Under the pieces are notes generated by a model. It did not search any database and had not been told where the DNA came from. It worked only from the letters and a program-made list of their open reading frames with translations. From positions 1 through 64,000 of the forward strand of contig CAZJVD010000014.1 of assembly GCA_964549505.1 (NCBI GenBank): a DNA stretch of 64,000 nucleotides. The letters run 5' to 3'. Below are positions 51,293 through 59,139 of this stretch, in pieces. A program made the position numbers and the translations under genes. Origin of the DNA: CAZJVD01 sp964549505. Lineage in GTDB: Bacteria > Bdellovibrionota > UBA1018 > CAZJVD01. Each line of letters begins with the position of its first letter. The first letter of the stretch is position 1.

Positions 51293-52939
51293 ATGTCGGG
51301 AATTCTTTTATGGCTAGCGCTTGGATCTTTGGCTGACGCCGAGATACCGACTCCCGCCCCCCGTACATTCTGCGCGGTCTACTTAGAGTTTCGACGTGAC
51401 CTGGATAGCGTTCCAGGTCTAGCAAAACTGGCAGAACTGGACCTATTGATCGCAAAGGGTCACCTGAAAGAACTCTATAACGGTGTTGAGGGTAAGCGCG
51501 GTGCCCGCACCAGTTCAGAACGTTCCATCCGAAGACCGATGCTCATGAGCGCACTCTCCCACGCGTACCGAGCTTTCGACCAGCAGATCGATACCGCTGA
51601 CGCCCTAACGCTGACTCACCTCGCTTGGATTTTTCAGGGCCGCTACCAATTGAAGGGACAAGAACGGGAAGATGCGTTTGCTGACCAGGCAATGATGCGA
51701 ATCATGGCTCGAGCGTTAACGCTAACAACGGGCTGGACTCCTAAGGCGATTCGCAAAATCGCTTATATTTTTAAAGATTCTAGATTGGGCAGCACGCTTT
51801 TGGTCGAACATCTCGCCAAGGTCGCGACTCCCCTGGTGGAGGAGTTTGATCTCTCGGACCTGACTCATCTCCTTGAAATCGTGGTCGCGGCAGACTGCCG
51901 TTACCAGGGGTTCTATGATGCAGTCGCAACCCGCTTCAAAAACTACTCGTTTGCTGAAGCACCGAGCTTGACCGCTGACAGCGGCGGACAGCCGCCTCGA
52001 CAGCCTCGTGATATACCCACCGATCTCCTGAGACTTGCGCGCGCCTACGCAAAGAGGGGCTACTTCTACAAAATTCAGCAGACGTTATCCAGTCGTGCAC
52101 AGGAGTTCGCCCACCAGTTCAACCGTCAGCAGTCGCGGGAGCTTATCGATATTTACTCACATGCAAACCTACGACCGCCCTTTTTGTTTGAACGTTTCAT
52201 GGAACTATGGAGGAGTGACACCAAATCGCAGTGGACATGTACCGAGCTCCGTCAAATCCTCTTCCCTGTTTTCAGAATGCGTGCCTTCGATCTCGAGTTT
52301 GCACGCTGGGCCGAGACACAGGCAAATGAATGCATGACGCGTGATCTTGACGTAACGTTACAGGACTTGGCTGGCATCACCTACGCGTTGGTCGGCGCTG
52401 GGTTTGAAGAGCAAGCCGAAACGATCAGATCGGTCCTCTTTGTCAGGGCGATAGCGTTCCCAGGGGACGTGAATGTACATGTCACCGGAGCGCTGAAACT
52501 CATTGCCACAGCGTATTTCGTACGACACGGATCCGTTCCAGAGGGATGGCAACATTTTCTTGATGCCCCGACGGAAAACGCCGCTCAGACATCAGATTTT
52601 CAGGACGAGCTTTTCATCCTTCTAGAGAAGATGCGCATACCTTTTGAAACAAACGTACCGTTCGGTAACTACCGGATCCACTTTGTCGTAACCTGGAAAG
52701 GACGCCGTATCGCACTCGACGCGAATGGCTCTACGCGATTTCTGAACCGTGGTTCGCAACTCGACGGACCCTCTCAGTTTCGCGCCGACACGTTAGAAAA
52801 AGCGGGTATTCCAGTCGCCAGTCTTCGATGGGTGGATTGGGTACGCTGCGCAGACGACGCGTGTCGAGAACGGCTTATTGTCACGGTTCTGATGCAAGCT
52901 GAGCTGCGCGCGACGAAACGGGCCACCGCTGTGCCCTAG
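51293..52939 (+). CDS. Exported helical-repeat protein with C-terminal RAP-like domain, copy 1 (core residues degenerate)
   Basis: 548 residues from the ATG at 51293, matching the only possible start of copy 2; an ATG at 51275 is also in frame. Signal peptide about 1-16 (LLWLALGSLADA). About seven helix-pair repeats of 35-40 residues cover about 105-390 (FNRQQSRELIDIYSHANLRP, VTLQDLAGITYALVGAGFEE), the spacing of heptatrico-/octotricopeptide repeats. The C-terminal ~90 residues are a RAP domain. Conserved acids and the DGPxHF core are changed (NYRIHF, LDANGSTRF), while PVASLRWVDW is kept. RAP proteins bind organellar RNA in eukaryotes; the role here is unknown. Confidence 0.75.
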   Translation: MSGILLWLALGSLADAEIPTPAPRTFCAVYLEFRRDLDSVPGLAKLAELDLLIAKGHLKELYNGVEGKRGARTSSERSIRRPMLMSALSHAYRAFDQQIDTADALTLTHLAWIFQGRYQLKGQEREDAFADQAMMRIMARALTLTTGWTPKAIRKIAYIFKDSRLGSTLLVEHLAKVATPLVEEFDLSDLTHLLEIVVAADCRYQGFYDAVATRFKNYSFAEAPSLTADSGGQPPRQPRDIPTDLLRLARAYAKRGYFYKIQQTLSSRAQEFAHQFNRQQSRELIDIYSHANLRPPFLFERFMELWRSDTKSQWTCTELRQILFPVFRMRAFDLEFARWAETQANECMTRDLDVTLQDLAGITYALVGAGFEEQAETIRSVLFVRAIAFPGDVNVHVTGALKLIATAYFVRHGSVPEGWQHFLDAPTENAAQTSDFQDELFILLEKMRIPFETNVPFGNYRIHFVVTWKGRRIALDANGSTRFLNRGSQLDGPSQFRADTLEKAGIPVASLRWVDWVRCADDACRERLIVTVLMQAELRATKRATAVP

Positions 52940-53007
52940 ATAAGGGCACGCGCGACGAGTTCTTTTGAAACCACTCCTTCTTGATCAGACGCTGGGCCGC
53001 ACTCAAT
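52936..53007 (-). pseudogene. Duplicated fragment of the methyltransferase gene 3' end
   Basis: Homologous to 54751-54895. It codes for the methyltransferase tail (LSAAQRLIKK, then after a one-base shift GVVSKELVARALI and stop). A 72-nt in-frame stretch is missing compared with the intact gene, between two repeats that each encode Ala-Arg-Ala. It is a remnant left when the neighbouring segment was duplicated. Confidence 0.85.
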
Positions 53008-53041
53008 CACTACTTTGATATAAAATAAACTGCTGAAATCA

Positions 53042-53070
53042 TTGCTTTTAGTGCTGCGGTGACATATACA
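53042..53070 (+). promoter_or_regulatory. Promoter of the second RAP-domain gene
   Basis: TTGCTT (53042-53047), 17-base spacer and TATACA (53065-53070), the duplicated counterpart of 51229-51257. Confidence 0.6.
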
Positions 53071-53107
53071 GCGCACATAGTCATAACGTGGTAGAAGGAC
53101 GTGGCTT

Positions 53108-54754
53108 ATGTGGGGAATTCTTTTATGGCTGGCGCTTGGATCTTTGGCTGACGCCGAGATACCGACTCCCGCCCCCCGTACATTCTGCGCGGTCTACTTA
53201 GAGTTTCGACGTGACCTGGATAGCGTTCCAGGTCTAGCAAAACTGGCAGAACTGGACCTATTGATCGCAAAGGGTCACCTGAAAGAACTCTATAACGGTG
53301 TTGAGGGTAAGCGCGGTGCCCGCACCAGTTCAGAACGTTCCATCCGAAGACCGATGCTCATGAGCGCGCTCTCCCACGCGTACCGAGCTTTCGACCAGCA
53401 GATCGATACCGCTGACGCCCCAACGCTGACTCGCCTCGCTTGGATTTTTCACGGCCGCTACTATCTGAAGGGACAAGAACGGGAAGATGCGTTTGCTTAC
53501 CAGGCAATGAAGCGAATCAGGACCCGAGCGTTGACGCTAACGACGGGCTGGACTCCCAAGGCGATTCGCAAATTCGCTTATCTTTTTATGAATCGTGAGT
53601 TTGGCAGTCCGCTTTTGGTCGAACATCTCGCCAGGGTTGCGACTCCCCTGGTGAAGGAGTTTGACCTCCCGGACCTGATCGATCTCCTTGAAATCGTGGT
53701 CGGGGCAGACCGCCATTACCAGGGGCTCTATGAAGCAGTCGCAACCCGCTTCAAAAACTACTCGTTTGCTGAAGCACCGAGCTTGACCGCTGACAGCGGC
53801 GGACAGCCGACTCGACAGCCTCGTGAGATACCCGAAGATCTCCTGAGACTTGCGCGAGCCTACGCCAAGAGGGGCCGACTCGACAGAATCCAGGATACGT
53901 TATCCCTTCGGGCACAGGAGTTCGCGCACCAGTTCAACCATCCGCAGTCGTTGGAACTTATCGAGCTTTTCTCGTTTGCGAACCTTCGGCCACCCTTTTT
54001 GTTTGAACGTTTCATCGAACTGTGGCGGAGTGACACCGAATCGCAGTGGACGTGTAACGAACTCCGTCACACCCTCATGTCTGTTTTCAGAATGCGTGCC
54101 TTCGATCCCGAGTTTGCAAGCTGGGCTGAAGAAAAAGCAAGTGCGTGCATGACGCGTGATCTCGACGTGACGTTGGAGGACTTGGCTGGCATCACCTACG
54201 CGTTGGTCGGCGCGGGGTTTGAAGAGCAGGCCGAAACGATCAGGTCGGTCCTCTTTATCAGAGCGATAGCGTCTCCAGGGGACGTGACCAGAAAGGCCGC
54301 CGGGACGCTGAAACTCATTGCCACAGCATATTTCGTACGACACAAGTCCGTTCCCGAGGGATGGCAGTATTTTATCGACGCACCGACGGAAAACGACATT
54401 CACACGTCAGACTATCAGAAGGAGGTCCGCAAACTCCTACAGAAGATGCGCATTCCTTTTGAAACAGAAGTGCCGTTTGGTAATTACCGCATCGACTTTG
54501 TCGTAACCTGGAGAGGACGCCGTATCGCGCTCGAAGCCGACGGCCCCACGCACTTTCTGAACCGTGGCCTGCGCGTCGACGGCGCCACTCAGTTTCGAAC
54601 CGAGACGTTAGAAGAAGCGGGTATTCCAGTCGCCAGTCTTCGATGGGTGGATTGGGTACGCTGCGCAGACGACGCGTGTCGAGAACGGCTTATTGTCACG
54701 GTTCTGATGCAAGCTGAGCTGCGAGCGACGAAACCGGCCACCGCTGTGCCCTAG
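53108..54754 (+). CDS. Exported helical-repeat protein with intact RAP domain, copy 2
   Basis: 548 residues. The ATG at 53108 is the only possible start, since a stop lies in frame just upstream; GAAGGA is about 9 bases away. Signal peptide about 1-16, though without basic residues. Helical repeats cover about 105-390 (FNHPQSLELIELFSFANLRP, VTLEDLAGITYALVGAGFEE). The RAP domain, about 455-540, is well preserved: FGNYRIDFVV, RRIALEADGPTHFLNRG, then QFRTETLEEAGIPVASLRWV and DW. The RAP fold is related to Vsr/PD-(D/E)xK nucleases and binds RNA in eukaryotic organelles. Export of such a protein is unusual. The stop shares CTAG with the convergent methyltransferase. Confidence 0.82.
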   Translation: MWGILLWLALGSLADAEIPTPAPRTFCAVYLEFRRDLDSVPGLAKLAELDLLIAKGHLKELYNGVEGKRGARTSSERSIRRPMLMSALSHAYRAFDQQIDTADAPTLTRLAWIFHGRYYLKGQEREDAFAYQAMKRIRTRALTLTTGWTPKAIRKFAYLFMNREFGSPLLVEHLARVATPLVKEFDLPDLIDLLEIVVGADRHYQGLYEAVATRFKNYSFAEAPSLTADSGGQPTRQPREIPEDLLRLARAYAKRGRLDRIQDTLSLRAQEFAHQFNHPQSLELIELFSFANLRPPFLFERFIELWRSDTESQWTCNELRHTLMSVFRMRAFDPEFASWAEEKASACMTRDLDVTLEDLAGITYALVGAGFEEQAETIRSVLFIRAIASPGDVTRKAAGTLKLIATAYFVRHKSVPEGWQYFIDAPTENDIHTSDYQKEVRKLLQKMRIPFETEVPFGNYRIDFVVTWRGRRIALEADGPTHFLNRGLRVDGATQFRTETLEEAGIPVASLRWVDWVRCADDACRERLIVTVLMQAELRATKPATAVP

Positions 54755-55599
54755 ATAAGAGCACGCGCCTGCATGAACGCGAAAAACAGCGTCGCATTGG
54801 GATCATGGGCGACTTGATCGAGTTCCTTTTCGGCGCGCGCGACGAGTTCTTTTGAAACCACGCCTTTCTTGATCAGCCGCTCAGCCGCACTCAATAGAAG
54901 TCCTGAAAAGTAAGCGATGAAATCACGCCGTCGACCCGGCTCCCGATTGTCGAGGTGGCGAACTTTGACTTCTGTTTCGATGTTACGAAACCCTTGAGCG
55001 AGCAAGAAGTTCCCGAGTTTTGCACCGACGAAGGGATCGCCCTTGGCTTCGTCGATTTGATAATCGTTGTAGGCCATCCAGTATTTCCAAACATTGGGAC
55101 TGTAGGGCTCGAGAAAGAATGTGAAGTTCATCACTTCGTTCACAACAACCGTCGAACCCGGCTTGAGCACGCGACGTACTTCGTTCAACACGCGCTCAGG
55201 ATCCGGCACATGTTCGAGAACCCAGCTGATAAACGCACCGTCAAAACTTCCCGTCGCAAAAGTGAGCTTCGAGGCGTCCATCTTCTTAAGATCGTAGCGA
55301 CCCTTCGTGTAGGCGATCGACGAAAGAAAATCCTCGGCGGCTTGCAACTGTTTTTCACTAACGTCGATACCACTCACGCGCAGCTCGGGAAAACGTCGCA
55401 ATAGAATCTCAGTCTGCGCACCTACGCCGCATCCAACCTCGAGAATATGCTTTGCTGAGGAAAAGTTTACGTTCTGATAGAGAAAGTGCTCCCCTAAGCG
55501 CGCTTGCCGTCGCAAACGATCTTGTTCGACTTCTGAAAAGCCGTGGAGATACGGGGTTTTTTCGGACGACGACGCCTTTTTGCTTTTCCCGTTTTTCAT
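54751..55599 (-). CDS. Class I SAM-dependent methyltransferase
   Basis: 282 residues from the ATG at 55599, which overlaps the upstream gene's stop as ATGA; a GTG 14 codons earlier is possible. Motif I is ILEVGCGVGAQTE (about 52-64). GIDVSEKQL (motif II), GSFDGAFISWVLEHVPDPE (motif IV) and RVLKPGSTVVVNEV complete the small-molecule methyltransferase pattern. The C-terminal third is helical. The substrate is unknown. The end of the gene was copied into the RAP tandem duplication. Confidence 0.88.
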   Translation of the reverse strand: MKNGKSKKASSSEKTPYLHGFSEVEQDRLRRQARLGEHFLYQNVNFSSAKHILEVGCGVGAQTEILLRRFPELRVSGIDVSEKQLQAAEDFLSSIAYTKGRYDLKKMDASKLTFATGSFDGAFISWVLEHVPDPERVLNEVRRVLKPGSTVVVNEVMNFTFFLEPYSPNVWKYWMAYNDYQIDEAKGDPFVGAKLGNFLLAQGFRNIETEVKVRHLDNREPGRRRDFIAYFSGLLLSAAERLIKKGVVSKELVARAEKELDQVAHDPNATLFFAFMQARALI

Positions 55600-56609
55600 A
55601 TGCGAAACAAAGTCACTGCGTTGATGACCATACCCATGCACAATGCCGAGTTCGCCTTACAGGCGGTGCTGAAGGTCGTACTGACGTTAGGACTGAGTGC
55701 TTTGATACGACTCAGTTGAAGTGTTGTGAGACCCTGGTTTTGGCTGATCGGTAGCACAATGTCCTTCGTCTGAACGCCGAAACCCGCCTTGTTCCCAGTC
55801 GTCGACGACGACGCCAGTGTTGGCGGAACCAGAGTATAAAACGGCTGCACGACTTCCGATTCGTTTCGTTTCATGAAGAGTTGCCAGACAAGATCGGAGC
55901 ATCCCGTTGCTGTTGTGTCAAATAGTCCATTTTTGAAACAAACCGTGGGGTCCTGCGGAGCAGAACTGACCGCCCCTACTCCATACTCAAAAACGGCCAA
56001 GAGATTTTCATGTGCCGCGAGCGTCTCGGTGCCACGATTCAATACGATGCGAAGATAGACGCCGTCACTGCCTCCGCCGTTGCCGTCGGTGATCGTTCCG
56101 TTCGCGCAATCTTTTTCGCTCACTCTGAAAAATCCGTTAGGCGCGCCACAAGGGACATCGGAAGTTCCGTCCAAGTCAAAGTCACATTGAGCGGCTCCAT
56201 CGGTTGCGGCCGCTGCAAAGCGAGCGCAGTTGGCATCCGTCGCACTTCCGTTGTTGGCACCACTGATACCGATCTCGACGGACTTGATCCACTTTGGCCA
56301 TAGAGCATCGGACATGCCGTTGGCGAGTAACGTGCCGTCGGTATTGAAAACCCGAACGGCCTGTAAGCCCTGTCCCGGTATCGCCGGTGTCGAGGAGGAC
56401 GGTGTGTTGAACGAACCACTTGGGTTGGCTGCACGAAACACAATGCGCGCGGCTTTTGCCCCGCCGGGTGTCGTCGGAACTGCGTTCGAACCCGCGCCGA
56501 AAGAGCTGATCTTTTTGATGTCGGCATTGTTCGGCGTGATGCAGCCCTGAGCCATTCCAGCCAAGGCGAACACACTCACCCACTGCGCGAAACCCACCCG
56601 GTAATCCAC
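55596..56609 (-). CDS. Lipoprotein of unknown function
   Basis: 337 residues from a GTG at 56609 with AAGAGG just ahead; a GTG four codons later is possible. The signal ends in a lipobox-like MAQGC. A Ser/Pro-rich linker (about 45-70) is followed by a beta-rich, cysteine-containing domain (VRVFNTDGTLLANG, CDFDLDGTSDVPCG, VYLRIVLNRGTE, VCFKNGLFDTTATGCSDLVW). The DLDGTSD stretch looks like a calcium-binding loop. The stop overlaps the methyltransferase start, suggesting co-translation. Not recognised. Confidence 0.65.
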   Translation of the reverse strand: MDYRVGFAQWVSVFALAGMAQGCITPNNADIKKISSFGAGSNAVPTTPGGAKAARIVFRAANPSGSFNTPSSSTPAIPGQGLQAVRVFNTDGTLLANGMSDALWPKWIKSVEIGISGANNGSATDANCARFAAAATDGAAQCDFDLDGTSDVPCGAPNGFFRVSEKDCANGTITDGNGGGSDGVYLRIVLNRGTETLAAHENLLAVFEYGVGAVSSAPQDPTVCFKNGLFDTTATGCSDLVWQLFMKRNESEVVQPFYTLVPPTLASSSTTGNKAGFGVQTKDIVLPISQNQGLTTLQLSRIKALSPNVSTTFSTACKANSALCMGMVINAVTLFRI

Positions 56610-56701
56610 AACCTCTTTTCGGGATAAGCTTATGAAAAGCTTAGAATCGCCTGTGTCATTACCGGCGCAGGGACGGCACAGGCTCGACCTCGGCAATCGG
56701 C

Positions 56702-57940
56702 TCAATAGAGAATGCGTGTTCGAATCGAAGTCGGCAGTGCTTGAATCTCTTTCTTCACAGAAGCCGAAACGTTCTGATCGATATCCATGATGAGATAACC
56801 GATTTCGGGATCCGTCGAGAGCACTTGTCCGAGAATGTTCGCGTTCAGATCCGAAACCACCTTGTTGATGTCGCGCAAAACTCCTGGAACGTTTCGATGG
56901 ACATTCAAGATACGATGCGAATCCGGCACAGGAGGAGCTGCGATCTGCGGAAAATTGACAGCTCCTTCGGTCGACCCTGAGTTTGTGAAACGCAGGAGCG
57001 ACGTCGCGACTTCGATACCGATCGCAGCTTGCGCTTCTTCGGTCGAACCGCCGACATGCGGAGTAAGGATCACATTTTTCAGCCCCTGAAGTTCTGACGT
57101 AAACTTTTCTTGGTTTGACGAAGGCTCGCTTGGGTAAACATCTACAGCAGCACCTTGGATTTTCTCAGACTTCAGTGCCTCGGCGAGCGCCTTGACATCG
57201 ACAACACTCCCGCGTGAGGCATTTAACAGATAGGAACCGGATTTCATCTTCGCGATCTCTTTTTTTGAAATCATCCCTCGTGTCGACGGCAGATCCGGAA
57301 CATGAAGCGTAACAAAATCCGATTTACCGAGAAGCTCTTCTAAACTCTGACAGCGTTTCACGTTACCGATCGCAAGCTTGGGAACGACGTCGTAGAAAAT
57401 CACATGGAGCCCGAGCGCTTCTGCCAGGACGCCCACCTGACCACCGATGTGTCCGTAACCCACGATACCAAGAGTCTTTCCACGAACCTCATGACAATGC
57501 GTCGCTTCTTTTGTCCACGTGCCTTCGTGCACCTCGCGTGAACGATCGGTAAGCTGCCGAGAGAGTGCGATGATTTCAGCAAGAATCAGCTCGGCCACAC
57601 TGCGCGTGTTACTGAACGGAGCGTTGAAAACAGGAAAACCATGTAGGTTTGCAGCTTTCGTATCGACTTGATTCGTCCCAATGCAAAAACATCCAACCGC
57701 CAGCAAGCGCGGCGCAGCTTTAAGAACCGCGTCGGTCACTTGAGTTTTGCTGCGAATCCCCAGGAGATGGACCGTCTTCACGGCCTCGACCAGATCTTTC
57801 TCTGAGAGCGAAGTCTTAACTCTACGAACTTGAAACCCTTCTTCAGTAAAAAGCTCTTCGGCACCGGGATGAATCCCTTCGAGAAGAAGAACCTCGATTT
57901 TCTCGCGCGGGAACGATGTCGGTTTAGTTTTCGATGTCAT
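56702..57940 (-). CDS. serA: D-3-phosphoglycerate dehydrogenase SerA
   Basis: 412 residues from the ATG at 57940. First step of serine synthesis. The Rossmann motif GIVGYGHIGGQVGVLAEALG is at about 152-171. Catalytic residues are in NASRGSVVD (Arg), VDVYPSEP (Glu) and LTPHVGGSTEEAQ (His). The C-terminal ACT domain (about 338-412, HRNVPGVLRDINKVVSDLNA then ILGQVLSTDPEIGYLIMDID) is the serine feedback site, as in the E. coli type. It stands upstream of the lipoprotein-methyltransferase pair. Confidence 0.96.
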   Translation of the reverse strand: MTSKTKPTSFPREKIEVLLLEGIHPGAEELFTEEGFQVRRVKTSLSEKDLVEAVKTVHLLGIRSKTQVTDAVLKAAPRLLAVGCFCIGTNQVDTKAANLHGFPVFNAPFSNTRSVAELILAEIIALSRQLTDRSREVHEGTWTKEATHCHEVRGKTLGIVGYGHIGGQVGVLAEALGLHVIFYDVVPKLAIGNVKRCQSLEELLGKSDFVTLHVPDLPSTRGMISKKEIAKMKSGSYLLNASRGSVVDVKALAEALKSEKIQGAAVDVYPSEPSSNQEKFTSELQGLKNVILTPHVGGSTEEAQAAIGIEVATSLLRFTNSGSTEGAVNFPQIAAPPVPDSHRILNVHRNVPGVLRDINKVVSDLNANILGQVLSTDPEIGYLIMDIDQNVSASVKKEIQALPTSIRTRILY

Positions 57941-57996
57941 CTTTTTTTCATAACACAAAGCTCCGGCTCACGTCGGCTTCTCGAGCTTCAAACTTC

Positions 57997-58025
57997 TTGA
58001 CTTATACCGGTGCGAATCCTAATTT
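57997..58025 (+). promoter_or_regulatory. Promoter of the exported-protein operon
   Basis: TTGACT (57997-58002), 17-base spacer and TAATTT (58020-58025), 40 bases before the start at 58066, in the gap divergent from serA. Confidence 0.6.
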
Positions 58026-58065
58026 TCCGTCGCCAGGGGAAAGTCCCGAGTGGGATGGGGAGTCG

Positions 58066-59139
58066 ATGGCGGGGTGGGGAGTTTTCAACAGAGGTTTTTT
58101 CCTCGTTCTTATAGGATCTTTTGAGATCGCCGCAGCGGCACGCGCGGAAACCGTAGCTCCTCTCAACAGCCTGATTGATTTCCAATCGTTTCACGAGATC
58201 ATCCAACTCAAGGTCAGCGAAGTTCCCGAACTCCAACGGCTTTGGGAATGGCAAACCGGGCACACGGAGCAAGTCTACCTTGCCGGCAGCTGCTTAGGGC
58301 GCTTGATCCAATGGATCGCGCGAGAACTGCAAACAAAGTCTGTCGAAGACCTACGACACACGCGAGCTCCATCACTACGGGAACTGACGTCGGAGTCTTC
58401 TGTCGACGTCGATTTGTTCTTGCCGAAAACCGTAGAGTCCTCGGTTCGCGCCCTCTTCGATCCAGCGCGCTCACCAGCGTTTTCGTCAGCGTTCTCACTT
58501 GATATCAACCATGAAGAAACCTACGCCGACAGTGTCGCTGCTGGTGGTCCAACTTTCGAAAAACTTCGCGCCGGTCCGTCGCACATAGACGATCCTCATG
58601 ACGGTCTGCGCGCCTACTACGAAGGCCGCGTTGTTTTCCATCTGACGCCCGACGATGCGTACTACGCCCTAGCGATCGCGCGGAACGACGATCATTCGCG
58701 AGTCGCTGAAGCACTTCGCTTCATGCGTCTCTTGTTTCGCTATCCGGAACTTAAAGCCGATCCGCGCAGTATCGAAATCATTCAAGCGCTACCCGCTCTC
58801 GAAGCCGAGCACATCGTTCGAGCGGACCGCCGCGAGTGGATCCAGTGGATGCTCGACAAACTCTTCTATGCTGCCGGTCGCGATGTCGAAGCTACGGTTC
58901 GCGTTCTGAACCAGTATGGGTTCCTTCGCTTTCTTGGAGAAAGTGGCTTCAAGCTCCACACGCCACGCGGAACCGATACAGAATCGGTTCTCAAGCGCCT
59001 ACCACTGAGTTCAGCGCCAGCAAGGGCCGCTCGAAAGCTTCTGGCTCGCCCGCCGTTGCATCAGCGTTTTTTGACATTGGCTATCGGTGTTCGAGACTTC
59101 TGTCTCACGAGGCTCGAGGGGGTTGCTCATGGTCGGTAG
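58066..59139 (+). CDS. Exported nucleotidyltransferase-like protein (CCA-adding / poly(A) polymerase head resemblance)
   Basis: 357 residues from the ATG at 58066 (GGGGAG ahead). Signal peptide about 1-27. VYLAGSCLGRLI (GS about 74-75) and ESSVDVDLFLP (D-x-D about 114-116) resemble the G-S and D-x-D motifs of pol-beta-type nucleotidyltransferases, with a longer spacing (38 residues) than in CCA-adding enzymes. The C-terminal half then reads like their neck domain: ALRFMRLLFRYPELKADPRS, RREWIQWMLDKLF, RVLNQYGFLRFLG. An exported member would have no usual substrate, since NTP and tRNA are cytoplasmic. It overlaps the next gene by 11 bases. Confidence 0.5.
   Translation: MAGWGVFNRGFFLVLIGSFEIAAAARAETVAPLNSLIDFQSFHEIIQLKVSEVPELQRLWEWQTGHTEQVYLAGSCLGRLIQWIARELQTKSVEDLRHTRAPSLRELTSESSVDVDLFLPKTVESSVRALFDPARSPAFSSAFSLDINHEETYADSVAAGGPTFEKLRAGPSHIDDPHDGLRAYYEGRVVFHLTPDDAYYALAIARNDDHSRVAEALRFMRLLFRYPELKADPRSIEIIQALPALEAEHIVRADRREWIQWMLDKLFYAAGRDVEATVRVLNQYGFLRFLGESGFKLHTPRGTDTESVLKRLPLSSAPARAARKLLARPPLHQRFLTLAIGVRDFCLTRLEGVAHGR

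Larger units (their letters stand above)
51194..53005. repeat. Left unit of a ~1.8-kb tandem duplication
   Basis: Matches 53006-54895 from the tail of the PIG-L gene, through the promoter and the whole first RAP-domain gene, to a fragment of the methyltransferase gene end. The ends of the gene are almost identical in the two units, and the middle has diverged. Confidence 0.9.
53006..54895. repeat. Right unit of the ~1.8-kb tandem duplication
   Basis: Second copy of 51194-53005, about 76 bases longer because the methyltransferase end is intact. The join reads ...actcaatcactac..., fusing methyltransferase-gene sequence to PIG-L-tail sequence with a two-base AT overlap. Confidence 0.9.

Noticed and set aside
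51293..54754. The RAP gene pair as an ordinary Vsr-type DNA repair nuclease.
   Set aside because: The nuclease-like C-terminal part matches the RAP pattern better (IDF, DGPTHF, SLRWVDW), follows a helical-repeat array and is behind an export signal, unlike Vsr.
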